Positions 10,823 to 21,352 of a stretch of DNA of 64,000 bases are shown here, one piece after another; positions within the stretch are counted from its first letter, which is position 1, and each line of letters begins with the position of its first letter. The stretch is from Coprinellus micaceus (lineage: Eukaryota > Basidiomycota > Agaricomycetes > Agaricales > Psathyrellaceae): NCBI GenBank assembly GCA_951394405.1, contig OX596334.1, positions 5,146,001 through 5,210,000 on the forward strand. The letters are read 5' to 3'. The position numbers and the translations under genes are program-made. Below the pieces are notes generated by a model, which was given only the letters and a program-made list of their open reading frames with translations, had not been told where the DNA came from and did no database searches.

Positions 10823-13800
10823 ATAGCACAACCCCTACTGGAAACGGAAGTGGAGAAACCAGAACCAACGAAAGCGAAAACGAAGACCCCAAATACGACC
10901 GACGTCACCTAAGAATCCTACAGATCAACTGCAACCAATCAGAGAAAGCGCAATACGAACTCCTCAACAACGACCTCCACAAGCTCTGGGACCTGGTGCT
11001 ACTCCAAGAGCCGCACCAAAACTTCTACGGTAAGATTAACACAGCAGGTGGATTCAGACATATATACCCCTCGGACAAGGCAAGAAAAGAACACACACCA
11101 AGGTCAGGCATTTGGGTCAATACTAGGCTAAGTACGAACAGCTGGATCCAGATAGAGGTAAATGACTCCCCGGACATAACAGCCATCCAGATGAGCGACG
11201 ACAGCTACGGCCAGCTCACCATCTTCAACATCTACAATGACTGCCAGAATGACGATACCACAACAGCGCTACAGGAGTACCTCACCGAACACGAGGACGA
11301 ACTCTACGGGGAAAGAAAACATGTAATGTGGGCAGGTGACTTCAACCGGCACCATCGGATGTGGGATAACGACGAAGACGAGCGGCTATTTATGGCTCAA
11401 GCGACCGAGGCGGCATCCGACCTGATACTTATGCTATCGGAATGGGGCATGGAAATGACACTTCCTAAAGGCATCCAGACCCTCCGACACATGCGATCCA
11501 AGGCGGAATCTAGCCGGACAATGTCTTCTGCACTGATGCCCTAACTGACAGGCTCATCGAGTGCGATGTAAGGATAGCAGAACAGCCGCCCAATACTGAT
11601 CATTACCCTATAGCAACAATCCTCGACATACAGAAGAACAATGTACACCCAGAGCCGCGGCCCAACTTCAAGGAAGTGGAGTGGAAGGATTTCCGCGAAG
11701 ACGTAGAAAAGAAGATCACAGCTATGGGCTATGACGAGGCCAAACCGATCGTCGATGAGAGCGAGTTCAACGAGAGGGTAGACATACTAACAAAAATCCT
11801 CCAGGAGACGATCACGCAACACGTGCCGATGGTCATGCCTTCCTCATATGCCCGCCGCTGGTGGAGTGACGAGCTAACCGATATGCGTAACCAGAAGAAA
11901 GTGCTCTTAAGGGAAACGAGGAAATACCGGGGTGTCACCGACCACCCAGCGCACGGCAAGCTGAAGAAGCATATGAACGAGTACGCAATCGCAATCATCA
12001 AGGCAAAAAAGGCGCACTGGGAAGGCTTCCTCAACAACATGGACACAGCAGCCCTATGGGTGGCAAACCGATACCTCAACTCACCATCGGGAGATGGGAC
12101 ACAGACATGCACACCACCCATCAAGCAGGTAGTGAATGGAATAGAGGTGATACATCGGACTAACGAAGGCAAGGCCACAGCGCTAGGGGAAGGATTCTTC
12201 ACCAAAAAACCCCAAGACCCCCAAGGCGACCAAGGCGACCATCTCCAGCAAGAATATCCCAAGCCTCTCGAACCGGCACTCCCGATCACACCGAAACGTG
12301 TCAGAGAGCACCTGAAAAAACTAGCACCACACAAAGCTCCAGGGATCGACGGTATACCCAACGTCGTGCTGAAGCAATGTGCTAACGAAATTGCCCCAAT
12401 CCTAGCCTCAATCTTCAATGCCGTATTTGAGCTCGACGTCTACCACCAGGCATGGCATGAATCAATAACCTGCGTCCTGCGGAAGCCCAGGCGCCCATTG
12501 TATCAGGCGGAAAAAGTGTACAGACCAATAGCACTGCTCGCAATGATAAGCAAGGTATTATCTTCCATAGTCGCTGACGACATGTCCAGGCTCATAGAGG
12601 CGCACGGACTCCTCCCCCCGACGCACTTTGGGGGACGCCCAAACCGAACGACAACAGACGTGCTTCACTACCTCGTACTACGAATCAAGCAAGCATGGCA
12701 AAGAGGAAATGTGGTATCCGTACTATTCCTAGACGTGGAGGGAGCATTCCCAAACGCCGTAATGAACAAGGTGCTACACAACATGCGAAAAAGACGAATC
12801 CCCACCCAATACGTCAACATGATTGAGAAGATGCTGGATGGCAGGAGGACGAAACTGCGCTTCGACGATTATCTATCGGACTTCATAAACATCGAGAATG
12901 GTATCGGGCAAGGCTGCCCACTCTCCATGATAATCTACACCCTATATAACACTGACATGATCGATATACCCAGGAATGGCTCAAACGAAGACCCAGTCGG
13001 CTACGTGGATGACATAGCCCTATTAGCAGAGGGCGAGGACTTCAAGGAATCCACGGCAACGCTCAAGGACATGATGGAGCGACATAACGGTGGACTAGAT
13101 TGGTCAACAGCGCACAACTCAAGGTTTGAAATGACAAAAGTCGCAATAGTGCACTTCTCGAGATCGAGGAAAAGGGGTAAGAGACGATCAGAGGTGCCAG
13201 TACTAACCTTACAGGGGACCATAATCATGGCAGTAGAGGCATACAAATACCTAGGTGTGCTGATGGATCCGGAGCTACGGTGGAAAGCCCAGGAGGAGAG
13301 AGCTGCGACCAAGGGACTGCAATGGGTAGCGCTCTTCAGACGCCTATCAAAGACCAAATACGGCCTCAACATCCAACTAATGCGATACCTCTACAGGGCG
13401 GTAGGCATCGCAAAAATGACCTACGCAGCAGACATATGGTACGACCCTCCCAGGTACCCAAAGGGAAAAAAGAGAAGGATAGGTTCACTAGCAGCACTAA
13501 AGAAGATGCAGAGAGTTCAGAGGATAGCGGCGATAGCAATAACCAGGGCTCTTAGATCAACAGCAGGAGATGTTCTCGATGTTCATGCTAACCTACTACC
13601 AATACAGATCCTACTCGAGCAGCAAAACCGAAGAGCGTACATCAGGCTATGCACCCTACTGGACGAGCACATCCTGAACGGTCACGTCTGGGCATCACAC
13701 TTGAATAAGGCATGTGCAAGGGACTCCCCATACCCACTCATAACAATGGCAGAACGGCATAATATCCCACCAAGTGCAGTAGAGAAGATAGGAGCAAGAA

Positions 13801-15125
13801 AGCGCCCCCCCACCTACGACCCGCCGTTCGATTCACGAATCGACGAAACAAGGGAGGAATCAATCGAAAATGAAAAGAAGGACCAAGCCAAGATATGGCT
13901 GTACACAGATGGATCGGGAATAGACGGTAAAGTGGGCGCAGCGGCGCTACTCTACGTGGAAGGAGAGGACGAGCCAAGAAAAACACTGCACTATCACCTG
14001 GGACCAAAAACGGAGTACACAACATACAAAGCGGAATGGGTAGGTGCGGTAATGGCAGTATGGCTACTGACACAGAGCGACGACATATCGATAGGCAACG
14101 AACCGGCAACAATATTCGTTGACAACCAAAGCGTAATCAAATGCTCAACCACGGACACACCGGGACCAGCACAATACTTGATGGACGCCATGCACGGACT
14201 AGCGAAAGAACTGAAAGACCGAGGACCGACCCCAAAGAAGTTCACCCTTAAGTGGATATCGGCACATAGCGACGTGGAAAGGAACGAGAGAGTGGATATT
14301 GAAGCAAAAAAGGCCACCAGAGGTGAGTCCTCAAGGATCATTGACTTACTAGAAGTTCTCCGCAGAACCCTGCCATTGAGCAAGTTGGCATTAGTCCAGG
14401 AAGCAAAGGCTGACGCCAAGAGAAGCTGGAAGACGACGTGGGCAGCATCCCGAAGAAGTATTGTGTACGACAACATAGACGAGCAATTCCCACCAAAGAC
14501 GTACTTTAAGGTAGCCACCGAATCGCCGAGACCACTCGCATGTGCCCTCACCCAGCTTCGAACTGGCCATATCCTGCTAAATGCTTGGCTACATAAGATC
14601 AATCGGGCCGAAACCGACAAATGCCAACAATGTGATGAAGACAAAAAGGAAACCCCATGGCACTTCCTGTTCGAATGCAAGAAGTACAAGCACCTGCGGC
14701 ATAAAATGGACCGCACTCACAAGGCCCGGAAGCGCAACCTAAAGAAGATCTTCGCGTCGGAGCAAGCAACAAAGATCATGCTCAGGTACGTGCTCAACAC
14801 TGAAAGGCTAGCTGAAAAGCCGGACACCATGGGCCCCCCAACCGTCCCGATGGAACAGAGAAGCGAAGGAAATGGCGCGCACGTGCCAGAGTACACCGCT
14901 GAGCATCTCCAACAAGCTGACAATATCACCACCGGCGACCCAAACACAATCAACCCCAGCACAACAGAACCACAAGGCATGTCACAGGCAACAATCGCAT
15001 CACACACTCCGAACCCCCCACCCAGAATACACCAGAGGATATTGCAACTCAGGCGCGATAGGTTCGCCCCAAGGAACCCATCGCTTCCCCCACACCTAGC
15101 CCCCCATACACCCCCGAAGCACTAA
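10819..15125 (+). pseudogene. LINE ORF2: endonuclease, reverse transcriptase, RNase H
   Basis: Starts at the ATG (10819) overlapping the ORF1 stop. The N-terminal APE-type endonuclease shows LRILQINCNQ, LVLLQEPHQN and WAGDFNRHHRMWD (10912-11370). RT follows with APHKAPGIDGIP, motif A FLDVEGAFPNAV, motif B GIGQGCPLS and motif C YVDD (Y codon at 13002). RNase H has YTDGSG (13902), an FVDNQS and a WISAHSDVERNE block. The C-terminus carries CQQCDEDKKETPWHFLFEC, the usual distal zinc knuckle. A one-base frameshift near 11510 separates the endonuclease frame (to 11544) from the frame that reads on through 15125. The protein cuts target DNA and copies the element RNA at the nick. Confidence 0.92.
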
Positions 15126-15595
15126 ACCGACCAGACGATGCCCACTATTTATATACTAGACTACACTAACACACCGTACTAACTAATCTAGACCTACTAA
15201 CCCACTAACCCACTAACTGTAATACCCACTACAGGATAGGCCTAATACCAACATAGACCGATGCACAGCCAAACGTGTAACGACCCTGCCGATGGACCCA
15301 AAGGGATGGCGGAGACGGAATCACTAGCGTCCAAAGGAACAGGCTGAGGACCATTTTTGGGCCCGACCGACGAAGGCAGACCAATCAGGAAGGGGAGGAG
15401 GAGAAACCGACCTGCCAAAAACAGTGTTTCTGTGCTGGGCGACGGGGGGGTACTCCTGGAAGTACCCGAACGTCGGCTGGAGGAGGTGCAGGCCAAAACC
15501 CCCACTCCAACAAGATGATTGCGGATGTAGATACAGATTTGTACAACTAGAAATGTCCCGCATGGGGAAGCCCCGGTGGACAATAAACAAGGAAC

Positions 15596-15627
<32 letters not shown>
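15126..15627 (+). other. LINE 3' UTR and poly(A) tail
   Basis: Non-coding sequence between the ORF2 stop and 31 consecutive A residues (15597-15627). The tail is uninterrupted, which suggests a fairly recent insertion. Confidence 0.85.
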
Positions 15628-15629
<2 letters not shown>

Positions 15630-15694
15630 GTGAATGGGCAAGATGGAACGACAGCGAAAATAAATAAATTGTAGTCTATCTAATACGCAGAGGC

Positions 15695-16700
15695 TCAATC
15701 CTCTTCCTCCATCTCACCTCCCTCATCGACATAGTCGGGATCACTGGGATCCTCCTCGCAGACGTACGCAAGCCCTCCATCCTCGTTGGTAGGATCTGAT
15801 GCATCTGCGTCGCCAGAGCTTGACTTAAAACCCAGGTCAATGCCAGAGCCAGGAACTGCAATTCCGTGAACAAAGGGTGTGACACCAGCAGTTCGACAAG
15901 CTCGCATAGGCTGCTCTGAACGCTCGTCATTGCCATTAGGAATATTGGTGGAATTCGATGGGTATTGGGTGAAATCGACGACATGGGTAGGATCATCTTG
16001 GTTCTCAGGATCAACAGGGACCTGAACTGCAGCAGGGACCACAGTAGCCCCGGTGAGTTGATTGATGAGCTGGTGCGCTTCCACTGCTGTGCCTGAAGGT
16101 CGGCGAAGGGTCTGCATGAAGGCTCAGTCAGGGACAAGCAGTTTGGAATTGGATCTCGGAAGGGATGGGCATACCAGAGCCAATTTCAACGCATTTGCCC
16201 GCACTGCCCTTGCCTGATGCTCAATGTTGGCCTGAAGTCAGATGGTCAGTATTGCATTGCAGGCATACTGAGAAATGAAACTTACGCCGAGACTGTTGAA
16301 GTCGGTGTCGCTGACAGCGAGCATGTTCTGCCAGTGGATGAGCAGCCCGATGTTCCTCCTTGTGAAGATGCACGACTTTAACTGAGAATGAATTCTCTGA
16401 GTAGCTCGTTAGCAGCAGGTCACTCAAGTCACCCGCAAAGAGGAACATACCGAGTAAGTCATCACAACTTCCACAGGAAGGTTGGCGCCGTAAGGTACTG
16501 GCCATCTGGCAAAGAACCGAACACAAACCGCAGTCCTAAACTCGGCGTAGCGCTTTTCCGCCCAAGCTTGAGGAGCAAATAATCCACGGAAGTCAAGGAA
16601 CTTCTGCTGAGCGCAATTGTCGAACTTCAACTCCAGGACAGTGAGGGTAAACTGGGGCAGCGCCAGCTGGCCAAAGTTCTGTGGAGTGTTCTAAAGTAAC
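15695..16700 (-). CDS. Hypothetical agaric protein, acidic C-terminus
   Basis: Reading leftward, exons around 16700-16460, 16395-16285 and 16230-15695 join through short GT-AG introns. The N-terminal part is mixed hydrophobic/aromatic (KFDNCAQQKFLDFRG, FFARWPVPYGA). The middle has IGLLIHWQNMLAVSDTDFN, and the C-terminal ~140 residues are Pro/Asp/Glu-rich, ending in EMEEED. No domain is recognised. I saw no break in the joined frame. It lies just beyond the LINE target site, so before the LINE arrived it adjoined the RBR gene region. Confidence 0.45.
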
Positions 16701-17561
16701 CGGTGACTCGGCGAGCTGAACATTACGGGAGATTGTGATTGACTCACGGTGGACATATCAGACGCACGTGTGTTTTGGTAAGACAAACAGTTTCAGTAAG
16801 GCAACGGGCTTTCAATAAGATTGAGCACGTCGGAACCTGCAGGCTTGCAGAGAAGTGGGTTGAGGGTAACGAGTGCCAGCTCACCAGTCAAAAGGGCTTT
16901 GCAAAGTCCAAACAATGGGACGGTATCGCCAAACATTCACCTTGTGCTCAGTGCATTGGCCTGTGGCAACTTTGCATGGACAATCGGGCAGTCCAGCAGG
17001 GCCCTACAATATTTGGAAATATAACCAAAAAGTGTATAAATATTAACACTCCGTATATGGATCGTCAGGAAGGTGGATATCCACCCCCAAAGTAAAAGTC
17101 TAGCCATAAGAACCTGGGAGGCCAAGCAAGATTGTCAACTAGGTTCTCACCACAGTGATCAAACTCGCTCGCACTCAACCTCTTGTGCCGGGAGAGACCA
17201 GGGCTCAATGGACAAATTAAAATGGAAAGAAAGTGTAAAGAAAATCACATTCGCAAATGGCACCCATCGTACCACATGAACTCACACTCGAAGTAAAAGT
17301 CTAACCGTTAGGGTCGCAAAGTGTGGCACAATCTGCACACTGAGTGTCAATGAACAAGAGAGGAACAGTCTGCGACTCCGCTCTGTAAATAAAACAAAAG
17401 AAAGGTTACTTGGTGAGTGTAGGATGGTATGCAGACAATATCAGGGCCCTATGTAGTGCATCTAGCCTACACTATTGAGCTGGGGAGAGTTTACAGGGTT
17501 GATCAATACTGGGCATGAGGCACCCCTGACAAGCGTGACTTGATCTTGTACAGTGACCACA
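16701..17561. other. No supported gene
   Basis: A 118-codon plus-strand frame (16739-17095) and smaller frames show no recognisable domain. A short near-repeat (AAGTAAAAGTCTA) occurs near 17092 and 17295. Nothing else seen. Confidence 0.35.
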
Positions 17562-18362
17562 ATGGGGTGCCCTCGCCTGTACAACACCCCGGAAGAACTT
17601 CAAGCTGCCAAACAGAAGAACGCAAAGAGGTGGTATGATAAGTGAGCCTTGCACTCTCTCAGAAATGTGATCGCTACTGAGTAGCTTCATCCAGCAATAA
17701 AATCAAATACAACAAACAAAGAAGGAAGGCACGAGTTAAGGAGGGAGCCATCCCAAGGTATGTTGTCAATCGGCGGTTTATTGGTTCCTTCTACGGTTTC
17801 ATCTTATGATCAATGTAAGGAAAAGGAAGGTCACCGCTCCCCCAAGCCCTCCCCAGCCAAGAGTCCTCACAGAGGAAGAGTACATGAATATTCCCTTGAT
17901 TTGTGAATTACCGACTGACCTGTTTGCCCGCTTAGACAGCGAGCAGAGAATGTTCGTTTCTGCAAAGCTGCGCTCGATGCCATCCCCACACAATTCAAAT
18001 CCCACCTTGATGGAAAGGCTGTGTCAGAATTTTTGACGGAGCTCACGGTGAACTGCATTGGGCGTCTATGTGAATTGAATGGTGACACAAGCCGTGCGAC
18101 CGATTTTGTTCATGAGCGCAGTGTGCCGTTCTCCAGACTAGATCTTGCTGTGGACAAGTATGGGGGCTGGCTGCTGAACCTCATCAGCACCCATGATGGC
18201 GCACATCGACAGTCGCAAGCAATGTCGTACGATCTGCGTCAGATGGGAGCGTACATTGATGATATCGTTTGTCGCGCAATGATCGGAGAGCTCCCCGACG
18301 ACTTCGAGAAGGGAAGCCTTGACTTCCAAAAGTGTATTCATTTGCCGTCCCTGATTCAGTAG
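17562..18362 (+). CDS. Hypothetical agaric multi-copy protein
   Basis: ATG at 17562 opens RLYNTPEELQAAKQKNAKRWYD, a Lys/Arg-rich N-terminus of a style common in agaric TE-rich regions. An intron with GTGAGC donor and CATCCAG acceptor joins it to a basic NKIKYNKQRRKARVKEGAIP exon, and a second intron ends at about 17818. A Leu/Asp-rich region follows. Around 17940 the coding signal switches frame (ALDAIPTQF, DGKAVSEFLTELT), so a frameshift or an unrecognised intron is needed to reach the last segment (to 18362). Function unknown. Confidence 0.4.
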
Positions 18363-18537
18363 AGCCCCATGTTCGATAATACATCCTCATTTCACTGAAG
18401 TTCACAGAAGCAGCCATTTCTTTATTTGGAGGAAGATACATGGTAGAGGGACAGAAGGGTAGCGTAAGTAACATATAACAGATCACAGCATGAATGGGGA
18501 AGGGACGACGAAGGGTAACAACAAGAAAACATCTCTT

Positions 18538-19191
18538 TCACTCGAGCCACTCGGCGTGGGTCTGACCACCAAGTGTTTCCCTCTGGACCTGCCTGCTCCA
18601 AGGATTCTTCCCCAAGGTGCCATCCTCCTGCACCTCATACTCATCGGATGAGTACTGCTCCCACTGTGCATGCTCGTCATACTCGTCATCATACTCACAG
18701 TGGTAGTCATCGTCATTCACTTCCTCCCGCCTCAAATACTCGTTCAACGCCTCCTTGTCAACAGGAGAGGGGGTCTCATGGGAGTTGGCATTTGTGGTCA
18801 TCGAAGTGGAGGGGATACTGATACGGGAACAGGTGGCTGAGGTCGAGGCAACGGTGGGCGTGTAGGGGTAGAAGGGGCTGGTAATTATGTCCTCACACTC
18901 AGCATCATCTTCCTGGTTCCCGGGTTCTGTGTGGTTCTCGGGTTCTTTGTCCTCATCCCCGTCCTTGTTCTGGGCCCAGTTCCCGTGGCCATCTTCATGA
19001 TCCATGTTGCTGCCCTTGGCGTCACGGTCGGTATCTCTTCTCGCAGTTGGTGTCCTCCTTCTCATCAAATGTTGCTGTGGGGGAACCATGGAGGATGCCA
19101 GCTGCGGTGAGAGTGTTGTGGGCAGATGTGATGGTGGCCACTGCGACAGCAGCCATGGTGGTGTGTCGAATGACAGAGGAGAGGGAGTCAT
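18538..19191 (-). CDS. Hypothetical acidic low-complexity protein
   Basis: A single open frame of 217 codons, Pro/Thr/Ser-rich at the start and strongly Asp/Glu-rich in the second half (EVNDDDYHCEYDDEYDE, YSSDEYEVQEDG). No domain. Low complexity makes a chance ORF possible. The region 19200-19890 to its right has no gene I can support. Confidence 0.3.
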   Translation of the reverse strand: MTPSPLSFDTPPWLLSQWPPSHLPTTLSPQLASSMVPPQQHLMRRRTPTARRDTDRDAKGSNMDHEDGHGNWAQNKDGDEDKEPENHTEPGNQEDDAECEDIITSPFYPYTPTVASTSATCSRISIPSTSMTTNANSHETPSPVDKEALNEYLRREEVNDDDYHCEYDDEYDEHAQWEQYSSDEYEVQEDGTLGKNPWSRQVQRETLGGQTHAEWLE

Positions 19192-19894
19192 TGGGCTCTG
19201 GGGAAAAGGAGGTTTTATATAAAGATATATTTGAAAAAAATGCTACTCACGCTGAGACTCAGACGCCGAAGCACTATCAACATCCTAGGTATTGACCCCA
19301 AGAAGAATACAGGCCTGGGTGGCACAGGTGTCACTTTCGGGATCAGTACCGCGACCAGCGTCTATGGGGATGGTTAGAGAGAAAAAGGGAGAACTGTGCT
19401 CTCGTTGAGATGCTCACCATTTCCGGCAAGCAGATAAGAAACCTCCATATTGAGGAGGTTGAGCAGTGCTAGGAGGTGGCTGAGGGAGGGGGTATTAGGG
19501 GCCATGAGTGACCAGTGACGGGGAGATAGGCTTTTGGGGTGTTAGTTGGATTGTGACCAAGGGGGGGAAAGCGAGCGCTTGGAAGATATAATTCGGCACA
19601 TACCGAACGTCAACCACCCACGGGCCAGCTGAGGAGTTCAGTTTCTGAGCAGTAAACAGCTATATGCGATGGGAGAAGAAAGAAGGAATAAACGTGGTTG
19701 TACAGGGCATCTGCTGGACTGAGGTGGAAATTTTGGGATACCTTTGTCAGCACAAGAAGTGGGTTCACACGCCGCCCTCGAACTCTTCCACCAAATTAGC
19801 TTGCTGGTTCCCTGAGGTCTTAAACCATCCCCACAAGGTGTGGCATCCGAAGCTTATCATTGCCGTTTGGTTCTCCGAGCTGACCTAGATCTAA

Positions 19895-21352
19895 ATGCCA
19901 TTTGAATGGACCGCCAAGGGCCAACGGCAATGGCTTGTCACACAAGTTGGCAAGTTCAAAGCAGCTCAGCGTGCAAAGAAGGGGCTGAAAAAGTTTTACA
20001 AGAGAACATTCCTCGAGTTCTTCACGACATGGCCAAGTCAAGATGCCGAGGAATACGAGCCTCCCACAGTCAAGCTCACGAAAAAGGGCAAGGTTAGCAA
20101 AAGGCAACCACGTTATAGCCCACGTGAGGTGAAGAAATATGAGACAACTGAAGATTGGATGAGAGATTGTGAACGTGTGAGCAACACCCAAATATGTAGT
20201 ATCATTTTTGAAGCTTACCATGTCCTGTAGAAAATTCACTTGTGGTTTTACAACTATACGGCGAAGGGGAATCGAGTAAGGGCCCGACTCAAGTTCAACA
20301 TCAATGTTGGTGCCACAACGAAACCGAATGTTTTATCAGAGGAAAACTTATATTCAAAACGGTACTACGTACAACAGGTGAAGGAGAAAGTAGACGCCGA
20401 GCTCGAGGATGTCGACGACCCTGACATGTGCATCATCATCACCAGACATTGCTTGAGAGAGGCATGGAAGGCGGAGACACAGGCCATCAAGACCGAAGTC
20501 TGGGACCTACGCAAAAAGCTCGTCAAGGAAAAAAGGGTTTCCGATGAGCTCATCGAATGCATCTTCTCCGGGGAACAGAATCTGGATGACATAGAACCTG
20601 AGGAGTATCAATTGTGAGTCAACAAAGATTATGACCGTCGAGGCAGCACTCACCCTGGTGATAGAACTCAGGAATGCCTCGATGAGATCATTGACGAGGT
20701 GTTGGATCTCATTGCCATGCGTACAGGGTGGGTGGTGTCACTAAACATCGGTGGTCCGGACATGAGCAAGGTCAACGGAGACATCACGGTGAAGATGTAC
20801 CATGTAGGGTACCCGATGGGCAAGCAATCATTCTGGACTGATACCCCCAACTATGATGAGGTACACGCTAAGCCGTTCCGGGAATGGTGCCGCACATTTT
20901 TCCGTGGGTCGATATCCAAAATCTTGTTGTCGTTAGGGTTTCTGACTATGGGTGATACAGCCGAAGTGGTTCAACTGAGAAGGGCAGTAGAGATTGACAC
21001 CAAGAAGGTCAAGGACCCCCAGGCATTAGACAAAGCCGGTCGAGGACATGGGCATTTGATGTACGTCGATCATGAGGACACCCCAGAAGAAATTGCTGTG
21101 AGAGAAGCTAGGGAGGTAGCTGATGCAACAGGAGAACAGAAAGAGGGAAATGAAGGATCTGAGGAGGACGAGGAGGACGAGGAGAATGATAACGAGGAAA
21201 AGGTCGACGGCGATGGTGAAGCTGTGAAGGACGAGAGTCGAGAGAAGGGGAGTGGTGACGACGATGGTGATCCTGAGGAAGAGCAGATGGAATGGATCTT
21301 GGAGGATGGTGTACCTGTCCCTATCATTGTCCAGAATGCTCCTGGCCATACG
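19895..21352 (+). CDS. Hypothetical agaric protein, 3' end cut by element B copy 1
   Basis: Exons 19895-20177, 20231-20617 and about 20658-21352 join by short introns (GTGTGA...TGTAG, GTGAGT...). Features: a basic N-terminal region (AKGQRQWLV, KKFYKRTF), an aromatic WFYNYTAKGNRVR block, a Glu/Lys-rich helical middle and a TGWVVSLNIGGP block. A PNYDEVHAKPFREWCRTFF block precedes an Asp/Glu-rich tail. I know this as a family repeated in agaric genomes near TEs, without an assigned function. The frame runs through the 2726-bp element boundary (21353) and stops inside its TIR at 21415, so the natural C-terminus is lost. Confidence 0.5.

Larger units (their letters stand above)
8954..15627 (+). 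mobile_element. Tad1-like non-LTR retrotransposon (LINE), full length
   Basis: A 6.67-kb element with a short 5' leader (8954-9082), ORF1 (gag-like), ORF2 (endonuclease, RT, RNase H), a ~0.5-kb 3' UTR and a 31-nt poly(A) tail (15597-15627). It is flanked by a 12-bp target-site duplication ATAGTGAATGGG (8942-8953; repeated at 15627-15638, the first A shared with the tail). This fixes both ends and shows target-primed insertion of a complete copy. The domain order with an RNase H after RT matches the fungal Tad1 clade. One nonsense and one frameshift make this copy non-autonomous. Confidence 0.95.

Noticed and set aside
16739..17095. 118-codon plus-strand frame as a gene
   Set aside because: No recognisable domain, no convincing splice sites and ordinary composition.
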